From: Aestuariibaculum sediminum
GTDB taxonomy: Bacteria; Bacteroidota; Bacteroidia; Flavobacteriales; Flavobacteriaceae
Length of the DNA: 64,000 bases
NCBI RefSeq assembly: GCF_014596945.1
Contig: NZ_JACVXB010000002.1
Span: forward strand, 1-64,000
Reading direction: 5' to 3'
How positions within the stretch are numbered: the stretch's first letter is position 1; every line of letters begins with the position of its first letter. Shown here in pieces: positions 42,773-52,444 of the stretch. The notes below the pieces were generated by a model. That model was not told the origin of the DNA. It saw nothing but the letters and a program-made list of their open reading frames with translations, and ran no database searches. The position numbers were made by a program, and so were the translations under genes.

Positions 42773-43957
42773 TTAATCTAAAAGTAAACTGGAAATGGGT
42801 ATTCTTGTTAATTCAACCTCCTCTTTATTTGTAGCGTAGGACACATATAGATGTTCTTTCCAGACAACACTTTTAGGATAGCTGTAACCTTTGCGCTTGT
42901 ATTTTCCAGGGTATTTTAATGTTTGCAAGTCATTATTACCATCTCTCAGCAAAAATGCCTTGTTAAAATTAAAGCCATCTTTACTCAAAGTTATAACAAG
43001 TGGAAATCGAGATTTATTTCCGGAGGGATTATTTATCATATACGCCACACCATTAGGTAAGTTTCCAGCGCTTTGTTTTGCTCTGGAATCGGGAGTGTTT
43101 ATAATAATTGGCGTCGACCAGGTTTTGCCATGGTCAAGGCTAATTGAAGCTAATTTTTTAAATGTGCTATTTTGATCTCTAAAAATCATTACTAAGGCGC
43201 CATCTTTTCGATAAAACCAGCTCGGTTCAATTTCTCGACTCATGTTTTTTTCCTTTGCAGGTAAATTTTTCATTTTACCAGAATTCCACCCCCTAATCCC
43301 AGAAGGGTCATCGGTATAGAATGGTGTGGCAATTAGTCCAGGTTGCATATGAAAAGCTGTTATTAATCGACCATTTCGGGTGGCATGAACATCTTGTTCT
43401 ATAATACCTAGAATAGGGTTTGAATTACTATTTTTAACCGGTTTTTCAGCTGTCCAATTCAGGCCATCGGTAGTTGCTTTGTAGGTTGTATGCCCTTGCT
43501 TTACAAGCTTGTTTTTAGGCCAAACGCAAATATACGCGACTAACGTGTCTCGATTACTCCACCAGCCTCCACTTGTTTTAATTCCATTTTTCCATTTTTT
43601 GGTTAGAGCTTTTGGTTTACTCCAGGTTTTACCATCTAAACTGCGGCTGTAAAATACCTGGGTATCTGGCCCATCTTCATCTTGCCACGAACTTTGCCAT
43701 TGAGCATAAAGCATACCTTTAAAAGGGTATAGTACAACACCATGATTATATTTGTTATCTGTCTCTTTTGGAGAGAAAATAGTGAATGTTTCAACTTTAT
43801 CAGGGTAGTTAAGGCCTAATGTTGATGGTTGTTTAAAATTATAAAGGGAATCCACTTTGAATGGAATTTCCTTAGTTTGACCGAAAATAGGAATAGTTGA
43901 ACAAAGCAGAAAAGATATGCAAAGTTTATTAAAAAAAGCTGTTTTATTATTCTGCAT
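42773..43957 (-). CDS. Secreted BNR/sialidase-fold protein
   Basis: The signal peptide ends near PIFGQ. At least three Asp-box-like motifs are seen (SRSLDGKTWSKP, SLDHGKTWSTP, SKDGFNFNK), typical of six-bladed sialidase-type propellers. The RIP motif and full sialidase Arg triad are not evident, so calling it a sialidase would be unsafe; a glycoside hydrolase of another propeller family is likely. It is divergent from the GH51 operon across 340 bp and so probably belongs to the same glycan locus. Confidence 0.7.
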   Translation of the reverse strand: MQNNKTAFFNKLCISFLLCSTIPIFGQTKEIPFKVDSLYNFKQPSTLGLNYPDKVETFTIFSPKETDNKYNHGVVLYPFKGMLYAQWQSSWQDEDGPDTQVFYSRSLDGKTWSKPKALTKKWKNGIKTSGGWWSNRDTLVAYICVWPKNKLVKQGHTTYKATTDGLNWTAEKPVKNSNSNPILGIIEQDVHATRNGRLITAFHMQPGLIATPFYTDDPSGIRGWNSGKMKNLPAKEKNMSREIEPSWFYRKDGALVMIFRDQNSTFKKLASISLDHGKTWSTPIIINTPDSRAKQSAGNLPNGVAYMINNPSGNKSRFPLVITLSKDGFNFNKAFLLRDGNNDLQTLKYPGKYKRKGYSYPKSVVWKEHLYVSYATNKEEVELTRIPISSLLLD

Positions 43958-44297
43958 AGGTATTTATTTAGAATGCGAGATATTATTATGGATTTTAAAA
44001 TGTGAAATTAAGAAATATATTAAATAGATTAATTAGCCTGAATTTAATTGTACTTGTTTCGTTTATGGGATTAGTGGGAATAGAATAATTTCCATTTTTT
44101 AATCAAGGTTTTTTCAGTTACGTAATTAATAATATCATTTCCGATGAGTTAATTAACCTTAAAGTAATTATGTTAATGTTTCATTCATTTAATTAATAAT
44201 GTTGCAAATATTGTTTTTTTTTAATTTATTTGTAAGTGTATCATAAACACTTATTTATGATTCTACAAAACTAGTATCAATTTCATTCCAACATCTA
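43958..44297. other. Divergent promoter region, no gene
   Basis: AT-rich stretch between the BNR gene and the GH51 operon. The clear element is the inverted repeat at 44233-44258, listed separately. TAACCTTAA at 44154-44162 weakly resembles the core of the upstream box found at 58276 and 61014. Confidence 0.5.
44233..44258 (+). promoter_or_regulatory. Candidate regulator site, copy A (before GH51)
   Basis: TAAGTGT (44233-44239) and ACACTTA (44247-44253) form a perfect 7-bp inverted repeat. Read as AAGTG-N8-ACACTT-RTTTAT it matches the copy at 58361 closely. It begins 64 bp before the GH51 start codon. Confidence 0.6.
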
Positions 44298-45851
44298 ATG
44301 ACGACTTTTAAAGAAAAATTATTCAAATCTTTAGCCTTATTCTTTGTTTCGACTTCTTTACTGTTTTCTCAAAGTGAACCGACTTCTATTTCAATACAAA
44401 TTGATGAGCAAGCCCCTATAATTAGTAAACATATATATGGACATTTTACCGAGCATTTAGGTCGCTGTATTTATGACGGTATATATGTAGGTGAGAATAG
44501 TAGCATACCAAATACAAATGGTGTTCGTAACGATATTGTAAAGGCCTTAAAAGAATTGCAAATTCCCAATTTACGTTGGCCTGGTGGTTGTTTTGCAGAC
44601 GAGTACCATTGGAAAGATGGCATCGGACCTAAAGCAGGAAGACCTAATATTTTGAATACGCATTGGGGAATGGTAGAGGAGAATAATGGTTTTGGAACAC
44701 ATGAGTTTTTAGATTTATGTAATTTATTGGGAACAGAACCATATTTAGCAGGTAATGTGGGAAGTGGAACAGTAGAAGAATTAAACGATTGGGTAGAATA
44801 CTGTAATTACGATGGTAATACCGATATGGCCAACTTAAGGAAAGAAAACGGACAAGATAAACCATGGCATGTAAAGTACTGGGGGATCGGTAATGAAAGT
44901 TGGGGTTGTGGAGGTAATATGACCCCCGAATATTTTGCAAATCTATACAGGCAACATGCTACTTATGCAAGAAATTATCCAGGAGCATCGATTAAACGTG
45001 TGGCCTCGGGAGCCGATGCCGATAATTACCATTGGACAGAGGTAATGATGCGCGATGTACCACACCACATGATGTGGGGACTTTCTGTGCATTACTACAC
45101 CCGTACAGGATGGCCGCCAAGAGGTTCGGCGACTAATTTCGATGAAGCCGATTACTTTTTATTTATGGACCATTGTTTAAAAATGAATGAAATTTTGGAT
45201 AAACACATGGCTATCATGGATAAATATGATCCAAAAAAACGAGTGGCTCTGGTGGTAGACGAATGGGGAAGCTGGTATGCCGTTGAAAAAGGAACTAACC
45301 CGGGGTTTGCCTATCAACAAAATTCTATGAGGGACGCCATGATTGCCGGGGTGACATTAAATATTTTTAATACAAGAGTTGATCGAATAAAAATGGCCAA
45401 TTTGGCGCAAGCTGTGAATGTTTTACAAGCAGCTATATTAACCGAAGGCGAAAACATATTACTTACACCTACATATCATGTTATGAAAATGTATGCGGTG
45501 CATCAGGATGCCCAGTTATTACCTTTAAATTTTAAATCTCCAAAATATACATTCGAAGGGAAATCGTTACCGGCAATTTCGGCTTCAGCTTCAAAAAAGG
45601 ATGGTGTCGTGCATATTTCGTTGGTAAATATAGATGCTAATAAAGAAAATACTGTAGAAGTTGATTGTGAAGCATTAGGAGTAAGTGATTTTACAGCAAC
45701 AATAGTGACTTCAGATAATTTACAGGATCACAATACGTTCGACAACCCAAACAAAGTGAAAGTTCAAGGTTATAACGATTTTAAGTTTAAAAAGAATAAA
45801 CTTACGCTAACTATTCCTCCATTTTCTGTTTTAATGCTAGAGGCGAAATAG
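44298..45851 (+). CDS. GH51 alpha-L-arabinofuranosidase
   Basis: The signal peptide ends near LLFSQ. A (beta/alpha)8 barrel is followed by the usual C-terminal beta-sandwich. Acid/base E200 in GIGNESWG and nucleophile E322 in VVDEWGSWY are in place, with the family-typical LRWPGGCFADEYHW. Length 517 aa is normal for the short GH51 type. It releases terminal arabinofuranose from arabinan or arabinogalactan side chains, here in the periplasm. First gene of a six-gene run of glycosidases. Confidence 0.93.
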   Translation: MTTFKEKLFKSLALFFVSTSLLFSQSEPTSISIQIDEQAPIISKHIYGHFTEHLGRCIYDGIYVGENSSIPNTNGVRNDIVKALKELQIPNLRWPGGCFADEYHWKDGIGPKAGRPNILNTHWGMVEENNGFGTHEFLDLCNLLGTEPYLAGNVGSGTVEELNDWVEYCNYDGNTDMANLRKENGQDKPWHVKYWGIGNESWGCGGNMTPEYFANLYRQHATYARNYPGASIKRVASGADADNYHWTEVMMRDVPHHMMWGLSVHYYTRTGWPPRGSATNFDEADYFLFMDHCLKMNEILDKHMAIMDKYDPKKRVALVVDEWGSWYAVEKGTNPGFAYQQNSMRDAMIAGVTLNIFNTRVDRIKMANLAQAVNVLQAAILTEGENILLTPTYHVMKMYAVHQDAQLLPLNFKSPKYTFEGKSLPAISASASKKDGVVHISLVNIDANKENTVEVDCEALGVSDFTATIVTSDNLQDHNTFDNPNKVKVQGYNDFKFKKNKLTLTIPPFSVLMLEAK

Positions 45852-45894
45852 TATCAATAATGTCATCTTTTAAGTAATTCATAATCCATTAAAA

Positions 45895-46878
45895 ATGAAA
45901 TTAAAATATTTAAGCTTAGCTTTTTTTATTTTGGCTGTTTCCGCTTGTAAATCTGGTAAAACGACTCATAATAATGAAGCTTTAAAAGCAACCGAAAAGT
46001 TTAATAACCCTATAATTACAGATAAATATACCGCTGATGCCGCAGCGATAGTACATAATGATAAAGTGTATTTATATGCAGGGCACGATCAGGCTCCAAA
46101 CGATGTTAATGCTTACAGAATGCATGAGTGGTTGGTATATTCGTCGTCCGATATGGTGCACTGGCAGGAACATCCATCACCTTTAAAACCAACCGATTTT
46201 AAATGGGCATCAGGGAGCGCTTGGGCGTCACAGGTAATAGAGCATAACGGAAAATTTTACTGGTATGTTACGGTGGAGCATGGCAGTATTCATGGAAAAG
46301 CTATTGGTGTAGCGGTTTCCGATAGTCCAACTGGCCCTTTTAAAGATGCCATTGGAAAAGCTTTGATTACAAATGACATGACCACGCAAACTAAAATTAG
46401 TTGGGATGATATCGACCCTACAGTTTGGATTGATGATGATGGGCAGGCATATTTATTTTGGGGAAATACAGTTTGTAAGTATGCTAAACTTAAACCAAAT
46501 ATGATTGAGCTCGATGGGCCGATTATGACTGTCGATTTACCGAATTTTACCGAAGCACCTTGGATTCATAAAAAAGGCGACTGGTATTATTTATCGTATG
46601 CGTATCAGTTTCCTGAAAAAATAGCTTATGCCATGAGTAAAACTATTACCGGGCCTTGGGAATTTAAAGGCATTTTAAACGAAGTAGCCGGAAATAGTAA
46701 TACCAACCATCAGGCGATAATAGAGTTTAAAGGCAAAGATTATTTTATTTACCACAACGGCAGTATTCCAACACATGGTGGAAGTTTCAGGCGTTCGGTT
46801 TGTGTCGATCGTTTGTATTATAACGAAGATGGCACGATGAAACGGGTTATTATGACTTCAGAAGGTATTCAGAAATAA
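45895..46878 (+). CDS. GH43-family glycosidase, lipoprotein
   Basis: Lipobox AVSAC with Cys18, so probably membrane-anchored. A five-bladed propeller with catalytic base D48 (TADAAAIV), pKa-modulating D174 (WDDIDPTVW) and acid E220 (NFTEAPWI). This layout fits arabinofuranosidase- or xylosidase-like GH43 members. The subfamily cannot be fixed by eye. It lies 43 nt after GH51. Confidence 0.88.
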   Translation: MKLKYLSLAFFILAVSACKSGKTTHNNEALKATEKFNNPIITDKYTADAAAIVHNDKVYLYAGHDQAPNDVNAYRMHEWLVYSSSDMVHWQEHPSPLKPTDFKWASGSAWASQVIEHNGKFYWYVTVEHGSIHGKAIGVAVSDSPTGPFKDAIGKALITNDMTTQTKISWDDIDPTVWIDDDGQAYLFWGNTVCKYAKLKPNMIELDGPIMTVDLPNFTEAPWIHKKGDWYYLSYAYQFPEKIAYAMSKTITGPWEFKGILNEVAGNSNTNHQAIIEFKGKDYFIYHNGSIPTHGGSFRRSVCVDRLYYNEDGTMKRVIMTSEGIQK

Positions 46879-46887
46879 AAGAAAATT

Positions 46888-47874
46888 ATGAATCAACTTG
46901 TATCAAAATATGGTTTGTTATTAATGTTTATTAGCACCGTGGCCTTTGCTCAGGATATTCGTGTGCATGATCCTGTTGTTATACAACAAGATGATACCTT
47001 TTATTTATTCTGCACAGGACGTGGTATAAGTTGTTTTAGTTCAAAAGATTTAAAGAACTGGGAAAGACAACTTTCTGTGTTTCCCGAAAAACCCACATGG
47101 ACAGATGAGGTGGTTCCTGATTTTAAAAATCACATCTGGGCGCCCGATGTGTCGTTTCATAACGGCACCTATTATTTGTATTATTCGGTATCGGCTTTCG
47201 CTAAAAATACGTCGGCCATAGGTGTGGCTACCAATAAAACTTTAAATCCTTCCGACGCTAATTATAAATGGAAAGATCATGGTATTGTAATTCAGTCGGT
47301 GCCTAATCGCGATTTATGGAATGCCATAGATCCAAACCTTATTTTCGATGATGAAAATACACCTTGGTTGTCGTTTGGTTCGTTTTGGAATGGTTTAAAA
47401 ATGGTAAAACTTAACCCCGATTTATTATCGGTTGCCGAACCTCAGGAATGGTTTACTATAGCCAGACGTGAACGTTCTTTCGATTTGGCCGACACCAATC
47501 CTGGCGATGCCGCTCTTGAAGCGCCTTTCATCTTTAAAAAGAACGGATTTTACTATTTGTTCTTGTCCTGGGATTTATGTTGCCGGGGCGAAAAAAGTAC
47601 TTATAAAGTGGTGGTTGGCCGTTCTAAAAAAGCAACAGGGCCTTATCTCGATAAAACAGGAAAATCGCTTTTTGAAGGCGGAGGCAGTTTGTTGGTTGAA
47701 GGTAATAAAAACTGGTACGGTGCGGGGCATAATAGTACCTATACATTCAACGGAAAAGATTATATGTTTTATCATGCTTACGATGCTAATGATAATGGAA
47801 CACCGAGACTTAGAATATCAGAATTGCAGTGGGATGAAAATGGCTGGCCAAGTTTAAAAACAAAATTAGAATAG
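46888..47874 (+). CDS. GH43 endo-arabinanase-like enzyme
   Basis: The signal peptide ends near AFAQD. D28 in VHDPVV, D148 in NAIDPNL and E211 in ALEAPFI form the GH43 triad; the opening HDP and the NHIWAPDVSF stretch are characteristic of endo-alpha-1,5-L-arabinanases. It would cut arabinan backbones. It starts 9 nt after the preceding stop. Confidence 0.87.
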   Translation: MNQLVSKYGLLLMFISTVAFAQDIRVHDPVVIQQDDTFYLFCTGRGISCFSSKDLKNWERQLSVFPEKPTWTDEVVPDFKNHIWAPDVSFHNGTYYLYYSVSAFAKNTSAIGVATNKTLNPSDANYKWKDHGIVIQSVPNRDLWNAIDPNLIFDDENTPWLSFGSFWNGLKMVKLNPDLLSVAEPQEWFTIARRERSFDLADTNPGDAALEAPFIFKKNGFYYLFLSWDLCCRGEKSTYKVVVGRSKKATGPYLDKTGKSLFEGGGSLLVEGNKNWYGAGHNSTYTFNGKDYMFYHAYDANDNGTPRLRISELQWDENGWPSLKTKLE

Positions 47875-47876
47875 CT

Positions 47877-50228
47877 ATGCAAAAAATAATTGGTGCTTTA
47901 TTTTTTCTGTTAAATTTATGGGTTCATGCACAGCAAAGCATCGAATTATTTCCTCTAAATCAGGTATCTGTAACTTCTGGGATTTTTAAACGGGCCCAGC
48001 AAACCGACTGGGAGTACATGCAGGCCTTAGATACCGATAGGTTATTAGCGCCATTTTTACGTGAAGCAGGCTTAAAACCTAAAGCCGAATCTTACACCAA
48101 CTGGGAAAATACAGGGTTGGACGGACATATTCTAGGGCATTATTTGTCGGCGTTATCGATGTATTACGCATCCACAAAAGATACTTTGGCCGAGCAAAAA
48201 ATCGATGATATCCTTTCGGAATTAAAACGTGTTCAACAAGCCAATGGCAATGGTTATATAGGCGGAATTCCAGGAAGTAATAAACTTTGGGAAGACATTA
48301 AAAATGGTAATATTAAAGCGGGAAGTTTTAGCCTTAATGGTAAATGGGTGCCGCTTTATAACATTCATAAAACCTTTGCCGGACTTAAAGATGCGTGGGT
48401 TCATGCCGAAAAAGTAGATGCCAAAAACATGCTCATCGATTTAACCGATTGGTTTATTGATGTGACTAAAGATCTGAAGGATGTTCAAGTTCAGGATATG
48501 TTACGCTCTGAACATGGTGGACTTAACGAAGTTTTTGCTGAGGTTTATAATATTACGGGGGATAAAAAGTATCTGGATTTGGCGAAGCGATTTTCAGAAA
48601 AAGCTCTTTTAAATCCGTTAGCTAAGAAAGAAGATATTCTAACAGGCATGCATGCTAATACGCAAATCCCAAAGTTTATCGGTTTTGAGCGTATCAGTCA
48701 GTTAAATCACGATTCAATATATCATAATTCGGCATTACATTTTTATAATAATGTGACACAACATCGCTCGCTAAGTATTGGCGGTAATAGTGTTCGTGAA
48801 CATTTTAATCCCACAGACGATTTTAGTTCGGTGTTGGAAGGCGAACAGGGACCAGAAACCTGTAACACGTACAATATGCTTAAATTGAGTAAGTTATTGT
48901 TTGAAGATACAGGAAACGATAGCTATATCGAGTTTTACGAGCGTGCCATGTACAATCACATTTTATCGTCGCAAAACCCGAATGGCGGCTTTGTGTATTT
49001 TACGCCCATGCGGCCAGGACATTACCGCGTGTATTCGCAACCAGAAACCAGTTTTTGGTGTTGTGTGGGCTCTGGTTTAGAAAACCATACTAAGTATAAC
49101 GAATTGATTTACGCCAAAAATAAAGATACACTGTATGTGAATTTGTTTGTGCCTTCAAAAGTAAACTGGAAGGATAAAGAAGCTGAAATTACTCAAAACA
49201 CCAATTTTCCCGAAGAAGCAAAAACACAGTTAATTTGGAAAAGTAAAAAACGCACCTATGCTACCATTAAATTACGTTATCCAAAATGGGTAAATCCCGG
49301 CGAGTTGAAGTTATTCATTAATAAAAAATTAATCTATACCGATGCTGAGCCTGGGCATTATATTTCGATGTCTCGGAAATGGAAAAAAGGTGATAAAATA
49401 GAGCTGCAATTACCCATGCATTTAAGTTTGGAACAAATTCCGGACGCATCGGGGTATGTTTCAGTGAAATATGGACCTGTTGTTTTGGCGGCGGTAACAG
49501 GAAGCGAGAACCAGGATGGTTTGTTTGCCGACGATAGTCGTGGCGGGCATGTGGCCAATGGCTCGTTTTTGCCATTAACCGAAGCACCTATGTTTATTGC
49601 TGATAATTTTGATGATATTCTTAAAAATATAAAACCCATTTCAGGGAAACCACTAACGTTTTCAACAGGTAATTTGGTGCATCCTGAAAATTTTAAAGGT
49701 TTAGAGCTTCAGCCGTTTTATAAAATACATGAGAAACGATACGCCATTTATTTTAAAACCGAAACACCTGAAGGCTTGGCTAAAATGCAACAAGATTTAA
49801 AGGAAAAACAGGAAGCCGAAGCCCATTTAAGAGCCATTACAGTCGATTATATTGCACCTGGAGAACAGCAACCAGAGAGTGATCATGGTATTCAATCGGA
49901 AAATTCAAATAATGGTGTAAATCAAAATCGCCATTGGCGTGATGCTACTGGCTGGTTTAGTTATCAGTTAAGAAATAAAAACCACGATGCAAAAACTTTA
50001 CGCATCACGTATTTTGGAAAGGATAGCAGGAGAAAATTCAAAATATTAATTAACGGTGTAACTATTGCCAATGTGGAACTCAATGGCGAAAAAGACAATA
50101 CGTTTTACGAAGTCGATTACCAGATTCCAGACGAATTAACTCAAAATGAAGCCATTTTAAACCTGCGTTTTGAAGCTGAAGAAAACTCGGTTGCTGGTGG
50201 TATTTATGGTATTCGATTAATACGGTAG
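47877..50228 (+). CDS. GH127/GH146 beta-L-arabinofuranosidase (DUF1680)
   Basis: The signal peptide ends near VHAQQ. The (alpha/alpha)6 barrel carries the metal-thiolate active site typical of the family: the Glu and Cys of PETCNTYNM and the vicinal C395-C396 in SFWCCVGSG, one of which is the nucleophile. C-terminal beta domains complete 783 aa. GH146 members remove beta-L-Araf caps from pectic arabinan and GH127 from glycoproteins; the arabinan-type neighbours favour GH146-like activity. It starts 2 nt after the GH43 stop. Confidence 0.88.
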   Translation: MQKIIGALFFLLNLWVHAQQSIELFPLNQVSVTSGIFKRAQQTDWEYMQALDTDRLLAPFLREAGLKPKAESYTNWENTGLDGHILGHYLSALSMYYASTKDTLAEQKIDDILSELKRVQQANGNGYIGGIPGSNKLWEDIKNGNIKAGSFSLNGKWVPLYNIHKTFAGLKDAWVHAEKVDAKNMLIDLTDWFIDVTKDLKDVQVQDMLRSEHGGLNEVFAEVYNITGDKKYLDLAKRFSEKALLNPLAKKEDILTGMHANTQIPKFIGFERISQLNHDSIYHNSALHFYNNVTQHRSLSIGGNSVREHFNPTDDFSSVLEGEQGPETCNTYNMLKLSKLLFEDTGNDSYIEFYERAMYNHILSSQNPNGGFVYFTPMRPGHYRVYSQPETSFWCCVGSGLENHTKYNELIYAKNKDTLYVNLFVPSKVNWKDKEAEITQNTNFPEEAKTQLIWKSKKRTYATIKLRYPKWVNPGELKLFINKKLIYTDAEPGHYISMSRKWKKGDKIELQLPMHLSLEQIPDASGYVSVKYGPVVLAAVTGSENQDGLFADDSRGGHVANGSFLPLTEAPMFIADNFDDILKNIKPISGKPLTFSTGNLVHPENFKGLELQPFYKIHEKRYAIYFKTETPEGLAKMQQDLKEKQEAEAHLRAITVDYIAPGEQQPESDHGIQSENSNNGVNQNRHWRDATGWFSYQLRNKNHDAKTLRITYFGKDSRRKFKILINGVTIANVELNGEKDNTFYEVDYQIPDELTQNEAILNLRFEAEENSVAGGIYGIRLIR

Positions 50229-50269
50229 TTAGAAAATATCTTAATTGATATTGAGTTGATTGTCAATTC

Positions 50270-50332
50270 GGCAGAGAGGGGAACGAACGACGAATAATGC
50301 GATTCCTCCTCGTGCCACGTTCGGAATGACGG
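50270..50332. repeat. REP-like GC-rich palindromic element
   Basis: This intergenic stretch is clearly GC-richer than its surroundings. The outer arms GTCAATTCGG and TTCGGAATGAC are imperfectly inverted, and ATTCC (50302-50306) pairs with GGAAT (50323-50327). Repeats with GGAATGACG-type arms are widespread between Bacteroidota genes. It may stabilise or attenuate the message between GH127 and GH51. Confidence 0.5.
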
Positions 50333-50379
50333 GCAACCATGTATTTATATTCATTAAAATAACAACTAAACGAAATACG

Positions 50380-52362
50380 ATGAAAAAATGTTTCACAAAA
50401 ATGATGCTTTTATCTTTTATGCTAAACAGCATTTTAGTACTAGCACAAACAAAATTAGAGGTTGATTTAAACAACAAAATCGCTAAAATTCAACCTACTA
50501 TGTATGGGGTGTTTTTCGAAGATATAAATTTTGCTGCCGATGGTGGTTTGTACGCCGAAATGGTTAAAAACCGTTCGTTTGAGTTTACGGTCGATCCGTT
50601 TTTAGGCTGGAAACAACCCAATAGCGACAGGCATTCGTTTAATAATGATTCAGGTATCGCTACGTTGGTGAAATATTCAAAAGATGCAGGGAATTCCAAT
50701 TTCATCCGTGTCAAAATTAATGATGATAAAGGTTACGAATTGGTAAACGAAGGTTTCCGAGGTATGGGCATCAAGGCAGGAGAAACTTATAATATTTACG
50801 TTACAGCAGCAAAACAAAACGGAAATATTAGTAAGATTAAATTTCAGTTTATAGATGAAAATAATGCCATTTTAGGTGAGACAGTTATCGCTATTTCGGC
50901 TGGGCAATGGAAAGACTATACAGCGCAAATAACCGCTAATAAAACACTCGCAAAAGCGAAACTTAAATTAACTTTTGAGGGCACTGGAGAAATCGATTTA
51001 GATATGATTTCTTTATTTCCTGTCGATACCTGGAAAGGTCGCGAAAAAGGACTTCGTAAAGATTTAGTCCAGTTACTATACGATTTAAACCCTGGGTTTT
51101 TAAGATTTCCAGGTGGTTGTATTGTTGAAGGTCGTACTTTGGAAAGACGTTACCAATGGAAAAAAACGGTTGGTCCAGTTGAGGATAGAGAAGTTTTGGT
51201 AAACCGATGGAATACTGAGTTTGCACATAAATTAACACCCGATTACTACCAGAGTTTTGGTTTGGGTTTTTTCGAATATTTTCAATTGTCTGAAGATTTA
51301 GGTGCCGAGCCGCTTCCTATTTTAAGCTGCGGCATGGCTTGTCAGTTTAATTCGGGCGAATTGGTGCGCATGGACGAACTCGACCCTTATGTGCAAGATG
51401 CACTCGATTTAATTGAATTTGCTAATGGAGATATTGATTCACATTGGGGGAAATTAAGAAACGATATGGGACATCCGGCACCTTTCAGCTTAAAATATAT
51501 AGGTGTTGGTAATGAACAGTGGGGGAAAGATTATATCGATAGATACAAAGTATTTGCTGAAGCTATTAAAGCAAAATATCCTGATATGATTATTGTTTCA
51601 GGAAGTGGTCCTTTTCCGGATGGCGATTATTTTGAATATGGTATGCAAGAATTAAAGAAGTTAAATGCCGAAATAATTGATGAGCATTATTATCGAAGTC
51701 CTGAATGGTTTCGTGAAAACGCTACCCGATACGATAGTTACGACCGAAATGGACCTAAAATTTTTGCTGGTGAATATGCGGCTCATCCAAAAGGGATTTT
51801 TGATGGTCCCAAGGAAAATAATTTGGAAGCAGCAATTTCTGAAGCTGCTTTTATGACTGGATTAGAGCGCAATGCAGAGGTAGTAACCATGACTTCTTAT
51901 GCGCCGTTAATGGCTCATATAGATGCATTTCAATGGGCGCCAGATATGATTTGGTTTAATAACCTACAATCTTATGGAACAGCAAATTATCAGGTTCAAA
52001 AATTGTTTTCAACCCATGCAGGAACCGATTTAATTTCGGTAACCAACAATGGCAAATATTTAACTGGACAAAATGATTTGTATGCTTCGGCAGTAATTGA
52101 TTCAGAAGCAAGTCAGGTTATTGTAAAAATTGTAAATACATCTTCTAAAGTACAGGATATTAACTTACAACTTAAAGGGAAAAAAATAAATAAAAAGGGA
52201 GAATTTATCGTTTTAAAAAGTGAAAATTTAGAAGACCAAAATTCATTTGATAATCCAAATAAAATTATTCCTGAAACGACTACAATTCAAAATAAATCGC
52301 GAAAATTAGATGTCATGTTGCAACCGTACTCGCTATCGGTGGTTAAGTTTAAAATGAGATAA
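50380..52362 (+). CDS. Long-type GH51 alpha-L-arabinofuranosidase
   Basis: An upstream in-frame ATG (50260) would add 40 residues encoded by the REP-like repeat before the signal peptide MKKCFTKMMLLSFMLNS, so the start is set at 50380 (660 aa). A CBM4-like sandwich (about residues 90-200) is inserted in the N-terminal part, as in larger GH51 enzymes. Acid/base E379 in GVGNEQWG and nucleophile E465 in FAGEYAAH are present. It differs enough from the first GH51 to suggest a different linkage preference. Confidence 0.9.
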   Translation: MKKCFTKMMLLSFMLNSILVLAQTKLEVDLNNKIAKIQPTMYGVFFEDINFAADGGLYAEMVKNRSFEFTVDPFLGWKQPNSDRHSFNNDSGIATLVKYSKDAGNSNFIRVKINDDKGYELVNEGFRGMGIKAGETYNIYVTAAKQNGNISKIKFQFIDENNAILGETVIAISAGQWKDYTAQITANKTLAKAKLKLTFEGTGEIDLDMISLFPVDTWKGREKGLRKDLVQLLYDLNPGFLRFPGGCIVEGRTLERRYQWKKTVGPVEDREVLVNRWNTEFAHKLTPDYYQSFGLGFFEYFQLSEDLGAEPLPILSCGMACQFNSGELVRMDELDPYVQDALDLIEFANGDIDSHWGKLRNDMGHPAPFSLKYIGVGNEQWGKDYIDRYKVFAEAIKAKYPDMIIVSGSGPFPDGDYFEYGMQELKKLNAEIIDEHYYRSPEWFRENATRYDSYDRNGPKIFAGEYAAHPKGIFDGPKENNLEAAISEAAFMTGLERNAEVVTMTSYAPLMAHIDAFQWAPDMIWFNNLQSYGTANYQVQKLFSTHAGTDLISVTNNGKYLTGQNDLYASAVIDSEASQVIVKIVNTSSKVQDINLQLKGKKINKKGEFIVLKSENLEDQNSFDNPNKIIPETTTIQNKSRKLDVMLQPYSLSVVKFKMR

Positions 52363-52444
52363 AATCTAATTGATAAGGATACGACATGCTGATCTTATTT
52401 CAGTATCTTATAGAGAAAATAACTCATAATTTTAATAATTAAGT

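Noticed and set aside
42773-43957. Firm call as exo-alpha-sialidase
   Set aside because: Asp boxes are present but the RIP motif and Arg triad are not evident; the surrounding genes target arabinose and galactose.
50260-50379. 40-residue N-terminal extension of the second GH51
   Set aside because: It translates the REP-like repeat and would bury the signal peptide; the ATG at 50380 gives a normal exported protein.
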